A stretch of 64,000 nucleotides of DNA from Polluticoccus soli (GTDB taxonomy: Bacteria > Bacteroidota > Bacteroidia > Chitinophagales > Chitinophagaceae): positions 372,001 to 436,000 of the forward strand of contig NZ_JARJHT010000001.1 of assembly GCF_029269745.1 (NCBI RefSeq), read 5' to 3'. Both the position numbers and the translations under genes were made by a program. A model generated the notes under the pieces. That model saw only the letters and a program-made list of their open reading frames with translations, ran no database searches and was not told the origin of the DNA. Within the stretch, counting starts at the first letter, position 1, and each line of letters starts with the position of its first letter. This document shows, piece by piece, positions 1 through 8,329 of the stretch.

Positions 1-2085
1 GACTATGACAACCTTGTGCAACTGATCGTTATGAATGTATACGTTCACGGCATCGTGCGCAGGCACAGGATAAATTTCAACCTCACCGGATTGTTCTAGT
101 GGTTCAATGGATGCAGGCCATGTATTTATCGAAAATGACTCGTTGCTAAGATCGAAGAAAACATTGTTACTCCCTTTTACCTTTACCCGTGCCGACGTTG
201 TTGGAGCAAAAGGCACCGTGATTGTCTCGCTGCCATCGTTGGGCGTACCTGATGCCAGCGTGAACGGATAAGTGCGTCCACCATCAACCGACAATAGAAT
301 ATCAACAGCGTTGCAGTTAATGGGAGAGGCTGTGGTGTTCGCCACATCCCAGCTCACCGGTACATTAGTCCCTATCTGCCAATAGTTACTGGAAAAATTG
401 GGACTTGTCACAGCAAATGGGATTCCCGTATTCACTACATTTAGTGTAATCTGATCGGTAAGAAAATTAAATGTGCCGTAGCCATTCAAGACATCACGTA
501 CTGTTAATCTAAAATTTAATGTACGCGCCACAGATGGAAGCTTCTCGCCAACATAAGATATCTTATTCTTCAGGAGTGTATCAAGCGTAGGAAATACCCT
601 TATGCGCGACGCGGTGGGCTTAAATGAACGAAAAATCGGTCCAAACTCACTGGTAGCTGCAAAGCTCGAACCAAAGTCACCAAGATCCCATTCTTCCCAG
701 CAATATGTAAGAATATCATGGTCTGCGTCTACGGCTTCAGGTGCAGTGAGTTCGAATGGCGTCAAAAAAGGAATGCTAAACGTTTGAGAAAACGAAGGAA
801 CTACAGGTGGTGTATTATTTGACGGCGCAACCGTGGCACACGTGGCGCCGCTCACCAGGTAATTGGTTATTTGATCAAGACTTTTCAGGTGAAAATAATC
901 ATCACTTCGTTTCGCTACATCATTCGCACTGCCACAAATGCCTGCATAAGCCATAACTGTAGAACCTCCACCCGGTTCATATGCTGCGCTTTGCACGGCA
1001 TTATTGGTACATGAGCCTGCGTTAAAATTTGCGTTGAACGTGTGGTTACCTCCAAATTGGTGGCCCATTTCATGTGCTACATAATCTATATCAAATGGAT
1101 CGCCTTCAGGTTTTGGCTGACCTGTAACTCCTCGGGCTTTTTGGCCAACCTTACATACACAGCCCAGGCTTGCTATACCTCCGCCACCTGTGCTAAACAC
1201 GTGGCCTATGTCATAGTTAGCCGACCCAATTATCGCATCTGCCTTGGTCTGATTCTGGCCCAACATCGTAGTTCCGTTAGCGTTATCATAACCGTCATCT
1301 TCTGCGAGATAGATCAGATCGTCGGTATTGCTCACCAGTACCATTGTAACGCCGACTTCTTTTTCATACACTCCGTTAACCCGGTTCATTGTGGTGACCA
1401 TAGCGCTTAATACGGCCGCTTTGGTAAGATTCGCGCTGGCTACAGCCGCAGAATATTGAGCTGTGGCACCTAAAGCTAAGCGATAGGTACGTCGTATAGT
1501 ACCATTCACTTTCAACGGCGTTTTGGGATCGTTCAACTGAATAGCGCCGGCAGTTAATTCCTGCTCCGTAACACTAGCCATGTCACAGGCTGGCACTTCA
1601 GATTCAGCGCGCAAAAAATCACGTTTATAATAAGACACGTAAGTGTTTCGGTCATTTCCTGAAGGATCAACTAGGTAGGTATTGGAACCATCGTATACCA
1701 TGGCGTGAAAGCCTGATACTGTAATGTCCATCCGCACAGTAACTGTCGGATCATCTATCGCCACCCCCCTGTACGTTTTTATACGGGGATATTTAGCAGC
1801 AAGGCCATCTTCCATTACAGGAGCATCCCAGACCTTGAAATTCCGGCTGCGTCCATCAGGAGTAGGCAGGCCAACAACTATACTTTTTTCAATTGTCGCC
1901 GATAACAACTGCTGCTCCATACCCGTAAGTTGAAGCCGGTATGCAGTAAAAGACTTAACGTTTGCGCTAACGCCCGACGGAGCTACCGTTGCATTTTGCC
2001 AGAGGTTATCATTATTCTTAGCGGTCACTTCTGAGCAACAGCAGAAAAGCAATAAAGCTGGTAGTAAATTTTTAACCATAATCAT
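1..2085 (-). CDS. Reprolysin-like secreted zinc metalloprotease with T9SS sorting domain (3' end outside window)
   Basis: A leftward reading frame stays open from an ATG at 2085 to the window edge (695 codons, no stop). A hydrophobic signal peptide opens the protein (MVKNLLPALLLFCCC). Residues 338-348 read HEMGHQFGGNH, the HExxHxxGxxH zinc site of metzincins, followed by a plausible Met-turn (STVMAYAG), which fits reprolysin-type (M12B) peptidases. The last visible residues (VEIYPVPAHDAVNVYI) match the opening of a type A T9SS C-terminal sorting domain, so the protease is probably exported across the outer membrane and anchored or released. A second ATG at 2079 is equally usable. It starts 14 bp after the stop of the upstream lipoprotein gene, so the two are probably co-transcribed. 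Roughly 60 residues of the sorting domain lie outside the window. The family assignment is firm; the substrate is unknown. Confidence 0.88.
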   Translation of the reverse strand, partial: MIMVKNLLPALLLFCCCSEVTAKNNDNLWQNATVAPSGVSANVKSFTAYRLQLTGMEQQLLSATIEKSIVVGLPTPDGRSRNFKVWDAPVMEDGLAAKYPRIKTYRGVAIDDPTVTVRMDITVSGFHAMVYDGSNTYLVDPSGNDRNTYVSYYKRDFLRAESEVPACDMASVTEQELTAGAIQLNDPKTPLKVNGTIRRTYRLALGATAQYSAAVASANLTKAAVLSAMVTTMNRVNGVYEKEVGVTMVLVSNTDDLIYLAEDDGYDNANGTTMLGQNQTKADAIIGSANYDIGHVFSTGGGGIASLGCVCKVGQKARGVTGQPKPEGDPFDIDYVAHEMGHQFGGNHTFNANFNAGSCTNNAVQSAAYEPGGGSTVMAYAGICGSANDVAKRSDDYFHLKSLDQITNYLVSGATCATVAPSNNTPPVVPSFSQTFSIPFLTPFELTAPEAVDADHDILTYCWEEWDLGDFGSSFAATSEFGPIFRSFKPTASRIRVFPTLDTLLKNKISYVGEKLPSVARTLNFRLTVRDVLNGYGTFNFLTDQITLNVVNTGIPFAVTSPNFSSNYWQIGTNVPVSWDVANTTASPINCNAVDILLSVDGGRTYPFTLASGTPNDGSETITVPFAPTTSARVKVKGSNNVFFDLSNESFSINTWPASIEPLEQSGEVEIYPVPAHDAVNVYIHNDQLHKVVIV

Positions 2086-2099
2086 AGTCTGTTATACGG

Positions 2100-2663
2100 T
2101 CAGGGTCTTTCAAATTCTTGCTTTATCTCTTTGGTATCAGACCTTTTGTACACCATGTGAAAGATCTTACCATTGTGATTCAACGGTGTAATATAATACA
2201 TTTCGCCATCTGATATTACCTGCCCCTGCAGAACGTTGCCGTCATAATCAAGACGAATATCATTGCCTCCGGCACCCTTCCCTTTCAGGGAAACCAAATT
2301 CGGATACTTCTTTTTCAGGCTATCTGGCAAAATATCCGAGCGGGTAATATCATATTGTATACAGTTAGGCTGACTACCTAATGGCACAAAGAACAAAGTA
2401 GATTTGTTATGGTCGGCCAACGAAAAATATCGTTTTAATTCGCCGGCATCTAATGCGTATACCTGGTAATAAGACGGCAACGACATAGCAGAATACCCAT
2501 CAAGAACCTTGTTGTCTACCAACCACCATCGAATACCGTTATTCTGATCTCTGCCGTCGCATACACGTTTGGCACCTTCATAGGGAGAGTGTCGCGAACT
2601 GCCACATGCGCAAAGCACACAGCAACACATCGTTATAAGAAAGCTCCTGTATTTCAAGTTCAT
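2100..2663 (-). CDS. Hypothetical lipoprotein
   Basis: This 187-residue protein has a lipoprotein signal peptide: a basic start, a short Cys-rich hydrophobic stretch and a lipobox ending LCAC, with the acylated Cys at residue 20. The remainder is a soluble periplasmic or outer-membrane-anchored domain rich in aromatic and charged residues. I recognise no family motif. It lies between copA (48 bp upstream) and the secreted metalloprotease (14 bp downstream), all leftward, so it may be part of a three-gene unit. Pairing with the protease is an inference from spacing alone. Confidence 0.7.
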   Translation of the reverse strand: MNLKYRSFLITMCCCVLCACGSSRHSPYEGAKRVCDGRDQNNGIRWWLVDNKVLDGYSAMSLPSYYQVYALDAGELKRYFSLADHNKSTLFFVPLGSQPNCIQYDITRSDILPDSLKKKYPNLVSLKGKGAGGNDIRLDYDGNVLQGQVISDGEMYYITPLNHNGKIFHMVYKRSDTKEIKQEFERP

Positions 2664-2711
2664 ATACGTGACAATCAGAAAGAAGACACAAAACCTATGC
2701 CCGACTCATAA

Positions 2712-4835
2712 CTAGTCAAGCCGGCGAACGCCGAGACGCAACGAATTCAAAACAAGCACTACATCGCTCAGCGCCATAATACCCGCTCCCCATGTGGGCT
2801 TCAGATATCCTAACGCTGCTACGGGGATGGCTATGACATTGTACAAGAACGCCCAGAACAGATTTTGCTTGATGGTCTGTTCTGTATAAATGCCCAACTT
2901 GATAGCCCTGGGCAGACTGGAAAGCTGGTTGTTTGACAATATGATATTGGCAGACTGTATGGCTATCTGCGACGATTCACTCAGCGATATACCAACAGTC
3001 GCTTTCGCAAGCGCCGGAGCGTCGTTGATACCATCACCTACCATCGCGGTCGGCGCCTTGTCCATCAAACGACCAAGTATGTCATTTTTTTGCTCAGGAG
3101 ATTGCTCACAGTAAACTTCTTCAATGCCTAACTGACTTGCAATGTGTTCGCACTTTTCCCGCTTATCGCCGCTCAGCAATATGGTTTTGTATCCCAGCCT
3201 CTTCAGATCGGCGACTGTTTCTGCTGCCTCAGGCCTTAATTCATCGGCTATGCGAATAGCGCCCGCATATTGGTCATTTCGGTACAAATAAAGATCATAT
3301 CCTTTATCTGCTGAAGCTGTTGCATGCAACCACCGCTCAGAGCCAAGCTTCCAAACCGTGCCGTCATGTGCTGTAGCTACCATGCCGGCACCTTTTACCT
3401 CCTCCACTCGCTCAAAGCCAACTTTATGAGCATTCTGCCACGAAGCTGTTATCGATTTTGCGATAGGGTGAGACGAATGGTGCTCAATTGAAGAGACGAT
3501 ACTCTTGAATTGGTCTTCTTCTATTCCGTTTGCGTTGAACGATTCAATATGCAATTTGCCAGTCGTCAGCGTCCCTGTCTTATCAAATACTATCTGCTCT
3601 ATTTTTTTCAGGCGCTCTAATGTATCTCCGCCTTTTACCAGCATACCGTTACGAGCTGCGCGGCCCAGGCCGACTGCTACGGCTGCCGGTGTTGCCAGCC
3701 CCATTGCACAAGGACACGCAATTACCATAACCGCAATACTGCGCATCATCGATTCAGGAAATGTATGCCCGGCAAAAAGCCAGTTTATCAGCAATGTGAG
3801 TAATGCAATCCCGAGTACGGCTGGCACAAAAACAGCACTGATCTTATCTGCCAGTTTTTGCAACGGCGGTTTGGTGCTTTGCGCTTCCCTTACCAGACGA
3901 ATTATGTTTGACAATACAGAGGCGCTACCGACTGTAGTAGCTTTAAAGCGCAAATTGCCATCCACTACTACAGTACCGCCTACAACATCATCGCCAACAG
4001 ATTTATGTGCCGGCAGACTCTCACCCGTGATCATGTGTTCGTCAATACGTGACTCGCCAGAAACTATTTTACCGTCAACAGGTATACTGTCGCCATTGTT
4101 CACTACTACTAAGTCGCCTGCTTTTACGTACTTGCTTTCAACCTGCAGCATGGTTTCCTTGCCCAGGCTATCTACAATGACGAGCCGAGCTGTTTGTGGC
4201 TGGAGCTTTACCAATGCATCGATTGCCTGTGTTGTGGATTTAACTGTTTTATGCTCCAGCCAGTTGCCAAACATAACGAGGGTTATGATCGACGCCGTAG
4301 TTTCGAAAAACAAGTAGTCGTGTGCCTGACCAGGAATGAACAACATTCCGATCAACGAATAAATATATGCTGCCGACGCACCAAGAATAATGAGGACATC
4401 CATGTTGGGCATACCGTGCCTCAACGACCTGACCGCGCTGGTACCAAATACATAAAGCCCAATGGCATAGACAGGAGTAGCGAGTGCCAGTTGCACCCAC
4501 GGGTTGTGCAGCACATGCCAGTCCGAAAACATGTGGGCCAGTAGCGGAATAGTGAACAGGGCGCAAACTACCAGGTATAAAGTGGTATTGTCATGGTCGT
4601 GACTGTGTCCGTGAGCTCCTTCATCCTCCTCGCGTACTACGTGGTATCCAAGGTCCTCTATTGTATTATATATACCGGTCACATCCAGAGTTTCAGGCAC
4701 GGTGAAATTCACTTCACCTGAAGCTGCATTGGCGGAAATATTAGTCGCGCCTTTCTTTTCCAGCATTTTGGAAATGGTGAGCGCACAATTGCCACAGGTC
4801 ATTCCTTCTACTATCGTCGAATAAGTCTTTGACAT
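2712..4835 (-). CDS. copA: Cu+-translocating P1B-type ATPase
   Basis: This 707-residue protein is an inner-membrane copper exporter. One N-terminal HMA domain carries GMTCGNC (Cys14, Cys17), followed by a His-rich linker (HGHSHDHD, about 75-82). The P-type core is complete: TGES at 270-273, the CPC metal motif at 374-376, the phosphorylated Asp418 in DKTGTLT, the HP motif (SSHPIAKS) and [11 protein letters not shown]. The penultimate helix has the Tyr-Asn pair (665-666) expected of Cu+-ATPases. In the last helix the usual MxxSS reads MALSD, so the second Ser position (691) is Asp, which is unusual and could alter ion coordination. No copper chaperone or CsoR/CueR regulator lies nearby. The gene diverges from tsaE across only 36 bp. 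Confidence 0.92.
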   Translation of the reverse strand: MSKTYSTIVEGMTCGNCALTISKMLEKKGATNISANAASGEVNFTVPETLDVTGIYNTIEDLGYHVVREEDEGAHGHSHDHDNTTLYLVVCALFTIPLLAHMFSDWHVLHNPWVQLALATPVYAIGLYVFGTSAVRSLRHGMPNMDVLIILGASAAYIYSLIGMLFIPGQAHDYLFFETTASIITLVMFGNWLEHKTVKSTTQAIDALVKLQPQTARLVIVDSLGKETMLQVESKYVKAGDLVVVNNGDSIPVDGKIVSGESRIDEHMITGESLPAHKSVGDDVVGGTVVVDGNLRFKATTVGSASVLSNIIRLVREAQSTKPPLQKLADKISAVFVPAVLGIALLTLLINWLFAGHTFPESMMRSIAVMVIACPCAMGLATPAAVAVGLGRAARNGMLVKGGDTLERLKKIEQIVFDKTGTLTTGKLHIESFNANGIEEDQFKSIVSSIEHHSSHPIAKSITASWQNAHKVGFERVEEVKGAGMVATAHDGTVWKLGSERWLHATASADKGYDLYLYRNDQYAGAIRIADELRPEAAETVADLKRLGYKTILLSGDKREKCEHIASQLGIEEVYCEQSPEQKNDILGRLMDKAPTAMVGDGINDAPALAKATVGISLSESSQIAIQSANIILSNNQLSSLPRAIKLGIYTEQTIKQNLFWAFLYNVIAIPVAALGYLKPTWGAGIMALSDVVLVLNSLRLGVRRLD

Positions 4836-4871
4836 AGTGTGTTCATTACATGTATCTTCGCATTTTAAATC

Positions 4872-5318
4872 ATGCCAACTGCGTCATTACAAATTTCCTA
4901 TTCTTTAGCCAATATTGAAAATGCTGTTCATCAGTTCTGGCAATATGCTAATCAGTACAGGATATTGGCATTTAGCGGCGAGATGGGAGCTGGTAAAACA
5001 ACCTTTATACATCACCTTTGCGATCATTTGAAAGTGCGTGATGCTGTGAGCAGTCCAACTTTTGCGCTCATTAATGAGTATCATTTTGATGATAATGGTA
5101 CCGATCGTGTCATTTATCATATGGACTGGTACCGCTTGAAAGACGATGATGAAGCGATCAATGCGGGATTAGAAGACTGCCTGTTGCAAAAAGATAGCTA
5201 TTCATTTGTGGAATGGCCGGAGAAAGCAATAAACCTGTTGCCCAAACCTTATCTATGGCTATCTATCGAGGTTATTACCCCCGAAGAACGGACAATGACT
5301 ATTGAGCTACGCGCTTAG
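4872..5318 (+). CDS. tsaE: tRNA threonylcarbamoyladenosine biosynthesis ATPase TsaE
   Basis: TsaE is the ATPase that, with TsaB and TsaD, makes the N6-threonylcarbamoyl modification at A37 of ANN-decoding tRNAs. The 148 residues match the family length. The Walker A loop GEMGAGKT is at 36-43, the family motif [11 protein letters not shown] is near 60-70, and the conserved VEWPEK stands at 113-118. An imperfect Bacteroidota -7 box (TATCTTCG, 4854-4861) sits about 10 nt upstream of the ATG, suggesting a very short leader. The gene is divergent from copA and is followed by an apparently unrelated exporter gene 82 bp downstream. Confidence 0.93.
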   Translation: MPTASLQISYSLANIENAVHQFWQYANQYRILAFSGEMGAGKTTFIHHLCDHLKVRDAVSSPTFALINEYHFDDNGTDRVIYHMDWYRLKDDDEAINAGLEDCLLQKDSYSFVEWPEKAINLLPKPYLWLSIEVITPEERTMTIELRA

Positions 5319-5400
5319 TTTTCAACATTTCGCGCAACTTCAAACATCTATTAACGTTTCATATTATCAAACCTATCGGTTTTAGTTTTTATCTTGCCGC

Positions 5401-6102
5401 ATGCATGTATTCGATGCAGCACTAAAAGGAATATTACTTGGGCTGTTCATGGCTATCTCGGTAGGCCCTACCCTGTTTGCTGTTATTAAATACAGCCTCA
5501 ACCACAGCTATAAAGCCGGTTTGGCATTTATAGCGGGGGTTTCCCTTAGCGACATTATGTATGTAACTATTGCTAATGTTGCTGCTAGCTGGCTGGAAAT
5601 GCTGAATGAGTATAAAAGCCAGATAGCATACGTAGGAGCGGGGATCCTGATAGTCGTTGGACTGGCGGGCTTGTTGACAAAACAAAAGCCGCCCAACCCT
5701 AATGAAACCAAGGTGACGATCAGCAATGCTCACCTGCTGCGCATCTGGACCAGCGGTTTTCTGATCAATACCATTAATCCGGGGGTTATTATCACATGGC
5801 TGGCGGCAGTAACGGCTACAGCAAATACGACCAGCTTTTACCGCATTGTACTCTTTGGGAGCTGCCTGGGATTGATCTTGCTGGTAGACGTATGCAAGGT
5901 ATTCCTTGCCGATGCTATCCGGAGAAAACTCACCATTAAACGTATTGGCCTCCTCCAAAAGGTATCTGCTATTTGTATCCTGGTGATCGGGGTTGCCTTG
6001 CTGGTGAGCACGGCTTTTAACATTCATTTTAAGAAACCGGGGGAAGAATCCGCCCATCACCATTTTCAATCCAAGGGCAGCCTGTTCTTTGCAAAAGCTT
6101 AG
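5401..6102 (+). CDS. LysE/RhtB family transporter
   Basis: This 233-residue protein is a predicted inner-membrane exporter of amino acids or related small molecules. Its N-terminus (GILLGLFMAISVGPT) matches the signature helix of the LysE/RhtB superfamily, where a Gly-Pro-rich turn follows the first helix. About six hydrophobic segments are visible, and a hydrophilic, His-containing tail of about 25 residues closes the protein. The first codons are ATG CAT, directly after a degenerate TATCTTG element, so the leader would be minimal. The substrate cannot be told from sequence. It precedes the PurF-like gene by 15 bp, but that gene appears to have its own promoter element overlapping the end of this one. 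Confidence 0.85.
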   Translation: MHVFDAALKGILLGLFMAISVGPTLFAVIKYSLNHSYKAGLAFIAGVSLSDIMYVTIANVAASWLEMLNEYKSQIAYVGAGILIVVGLAGLLTKQKPPNPNETKVTISNAHLLRIWTSGFLINTINPGVIITWLAAVTATANTTSFYRIVLFGSCLGLILLVDVCKVFLADAIRRKLTIKRIGLLQKVSAICILVIGVALLVSTAFNIHFKKPGEESAHHHFQSKGSLFFAKA

Positions 6103-6110
6103 TATCTTTG
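6103..6110 (+). promoter_or_regulatory. -7 promoter element (TAnnTTTG) of the PurF-like gene
   Basis: TATCTTTG is an exact match to the Bacteroidota -7 consensus TAnnTTTG. It ends 7 nt before the ATG at 6118, so transcription would start at or within a few bases of the start codon. A clear TTG -33 box at 17-21 nt spacing is absent. Confidence 0.45.
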
Positions 6111-6117
6111 CACCCTC

Positions 6118-7959
6118 ATGTCAGACGCGATACGCCACGAATGTGGTCTTGCATACATACGCCTGCTGAAACCGCTGGCTTACTACCACCGCAAATACGG
6201 AACAGCCTTTTACGGCCTGAACAAATTATACCTGCTGATGGAAAAGCAGCACAACCGCGGCCAGGACGGCGCAGGTATAGTTACACTCAAGCTGAATGTT
6301 GAGCCAGGGCATCAGTTCATGCACAGGCTGCGCATCAGCGGTCCGCAAGCCATCTCCCAGATATTTCAGAATGTACAACAGGAAGTAAGCGACCTGGAAA
6401 AGATGTACCCTGAGATACGCCAGTACCCCGGCCTGCTGAAAGGTTACCTGAGATTCATGGGTGAGGCTATGGTCGGACACCTGAGGTATGGTACTCAGGG
6501 AAGGAACAACGTGGAATTCTGCCACCCCTTCCTGAAGCCAAACATCAACCCCACCCGCAACCTGGCTATGGCGGGCAACTTCAACCTGGTAAATACTGAT
6601 GAGCTGTTCTCTATGCTGGACTCTCATCCTACCACTACTATACGCGAAAGCGACCTGGGCGCAATGATCGAGACTGTGCATTATTACCTGAGCATGGCCG
6701 ACGACACCAACCCCGCATCTCTGAACCTGGAAGGTGTACTAAAACAAGCAACCAGCCATTTCGATGGCGGATATGTATGTAGCGGCCTTGTAGGTAACGG
6801 CGACAGCTTCGTGATGAGGGATGCCAACGGTATCCGTCCAGCTTACTACTTTAAGAACGATGAGATCGTTGTAGCTGCTTCAGAACGCCCTGCGATCATG
6901 ACGGCTTTTAACGTGAAACAGGAAGATGTGCATGAGGTGAAACCGGGCCACGCACTCATAGTGAAGGCAAATGGCAGCTTCAGCCATACCCAGATACTCC
7001 CGGAAAAAGAGATCAAATCGTGCAGCTTCGAGCGCATCTACTTCAGTCGCGGTAGCGATCCTGAAATATATAAGGAACGTAAACAGCTTGGCCGCAACCT
7101 TGCAGGCAAAGTGTTGCAGATGCTCGATAACGACCTGAAAAACACCATAGTTTCTTTCATACCCAATACGGCCGAGACGGCGTTTTATGGTTTGATAAAG
7201 GGCCTGGAACAGTACCTGAACGAGATCAAAATACAGCGTATTACTGCCCGCAACCTGAGCGAGGAAGAAATGCGTGAACTGATAAGCCGCCGTGTTCGTA
7301 TCGAGAAGATCGCCATCAAGGATGTTAAAATGCGCACCTTCATTACCGAGGACGCATCGCGCAACGAGATGGTGCAACACGTATATGACATTACCTATGG
7401 TACTGTTCAAAAAGACGTTGACACACTGGTAGTAATAGATGACTCCATTGTGCGTGGCACTACCCTGCGCGAAAGCATTATCAAAATGCTAGACAGGCTG
7501 GGACCAAAACGCATCATCATTGTTTCCTCAGCTCCACAGATACGCTACCCCGACTGCTACGGTATCGACATGAGCCGTATGGGCGATTTCATCGCTTTCC
7601 AGGCAGCCGTAGAACTGCTGAAGGAAAGGGGCATGACCAACATTCTGGAAGAGGCTTTCAACAAGTGTAAGACTGCCCAGGATGCAAACAACCTCCAGCA
7701 GGAAAACTTTGTAAAGGCAGTCTATGAGCCATTTACGGCCGACGAGGTGAGCAAGAAAATTGCCCAGATGTTGCGTCCGGACGACGTGAATGCGGAGGTG
7801 GACATTGTATATCAATCGATAGAAGGATTGTACGATGCCTGCCCCAAAAACCACGGCGACTGGTACTTTACCGGCAACTACCCTACACCGGGCGGTAACC
7901 GTGTAGCCAACAAAGCCTTCATGAATTATATGGAGCGCAAAGAAGGCCGCGGATACTAG
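6118..7959 (+). CDS. Long-form amidophosphoribosyltransferase-like protein (class II glutamine amidotransferase + PRTase)
   Basis: The 613 residues contain an N-terminal Ntn glutaminase domain whose nucleophile is Cys9 (MSDAIRHECG), implying an 8-residue propeptide as in PurF. The C-terminal half is a type I phosphoribosyltransferase with the PRPP loop VVIDDSIVRGTT at 438-449. PurF catalyses the first step of purine synthesis, PRPP plus glutamine to phosphoribosylamine. Typical PurF is 450-505 residues; this protein is over 100 residues longer, with inserts in the PRTase half and a C-terminal extension (FTGNYPTPGG). Bacteroidota often carry this long form beside a standard PurF, so it may be a paralogue rather than the housekeeping enzyme. 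The window shows no other purine-synthesis gene next to it. Confidence 0.85.
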   Translation: MSDAIRHECGLAYIRLLKPLAYYHRKYGTAFYGLNKLYLLMEKQHNRGQDGAGIVTLKLNVEPGHQFMHRLRISGPQAISQIFQNVQQEVSDLEKMYPEIRQYPGLLKGYLRFMGEAMVGHLRYGTQGRNNVEFCHPFLKPNINPTRNLAMAGNFNLVNTDELFSMLDSHPTTTIRESDLGAMIETVHYYLSMADDTNPASLNLEGVLKQATSHFDGGYVCSGLVGNGDSFVMRDANGIRPAYYFKNDEIVVAASERPAIMTAFNVKQEDVHEVKPGHALIVKANGSFSHTQILPEKEIKSCSFERIYFSRGSDPEIYKERKQLGRNLAGKVLQMLDNDLKNTIVSFIPNTAETAFYGLIKGLEQYLNEIKIQRITARNLSEEEMRELISRRVRIEKIAIKDVKMRTFITEDASRNEMVQHVYDITYGTVQKDVDTLVVIDDSIVRGTTLRESIIKMLDRLGPKRIIIVSSAPQIRYPDCYGIDMSRMGDFIAFQAAVELLKERGMTNILEEAFNKCKTAQDANNLQQENFVKAVYEPFTADEVSKKIAQMLRPDDVNAEVDIVYQSIEGLYDACPKNHGDWYFTGNYPTPGGNRVANKAFMNYMERKEGRGY

Positions 7960-8075
7960 GTGCGCGTTGTATTGTTATTTTTCCTAACATTGCAGCCCTA
8001 AACTTAAATTTTCATTTAACCCTTGTGGCATAGGATTGTTATCTATGCACGTGGTGGGCTTGTAAATCGTGAGGT

Positions 8076-8273
8076 ATGATAAACATAATCAACAAAGAGA
8101 TGGAGGAATGTGAAGTGATGCTGGTAGACATCAATGGTTATGTTCACTACGAGACGGTGCTTGCCCCCAATGCGGGCCTTGACATTGACCTGCGAGAGTT
8201 GTTGACGGGTATCTATACACTGATATTCCAGACAACACATACCAGCTTTACACAGCAGATAGTAAAATACTAA
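8076..8273 (+). CDS. Small protein resembling a stand-alone T9SS C-terminal sorting domain
   Basis: A 65-residue frame starts at an ATG preceded by GAGGT. Its sequence resembles the second half of a type A T9SS sorting domain: a strand with an Asp-Xaa-Xaa-Gly turn (VMLVDINGYVHYETV), a Leu-containing stretch before GIYTLIF, and an ending of the KIVK type (TQQIVKY). No secretion signal or passenger is present: an in-frame TGA lies at 8070-8072. It could be a remnant of a lost secreted protein or a free small protein. It ends 25 bp before a strong bidirectional terminator. Resemblance to the sorting domain is by eye. Confidence 0.6.
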   Translation: MINIINKEMEECEVMLVDINGYVHYETVLAPNAGLDIDLRELLTGIYTLIFQTTHTSFTQQIVKY

Positions 8274-8297
8274 GGTTAATAAAACGATACACAAAAG

Positions 8298-8323
8298 AAA
8301 GACCCGCCATTTGGCGGGTCTTT
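8298..8323. terminator. Bidirectional intrinsic terminator
   Basis: A perfect 11-bp inverted repeat (AAAGACCCGCC / GGCGGGTCTTT) with a 4-nt loop lies between the small rightward gene and the leftward M1 peptidase gene. T-rich tracts occur on both sides, so it can serve both transcripts. Confidence 0.78.
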
Positions 8324-8329
8324 ACTATT

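Noticed and set aside
3505-4317. A 270-codon rightward frame opposite copA
   Set aside because: Shadow of the ATPase gene; composition Ser/Thr-rich without any family pattern.
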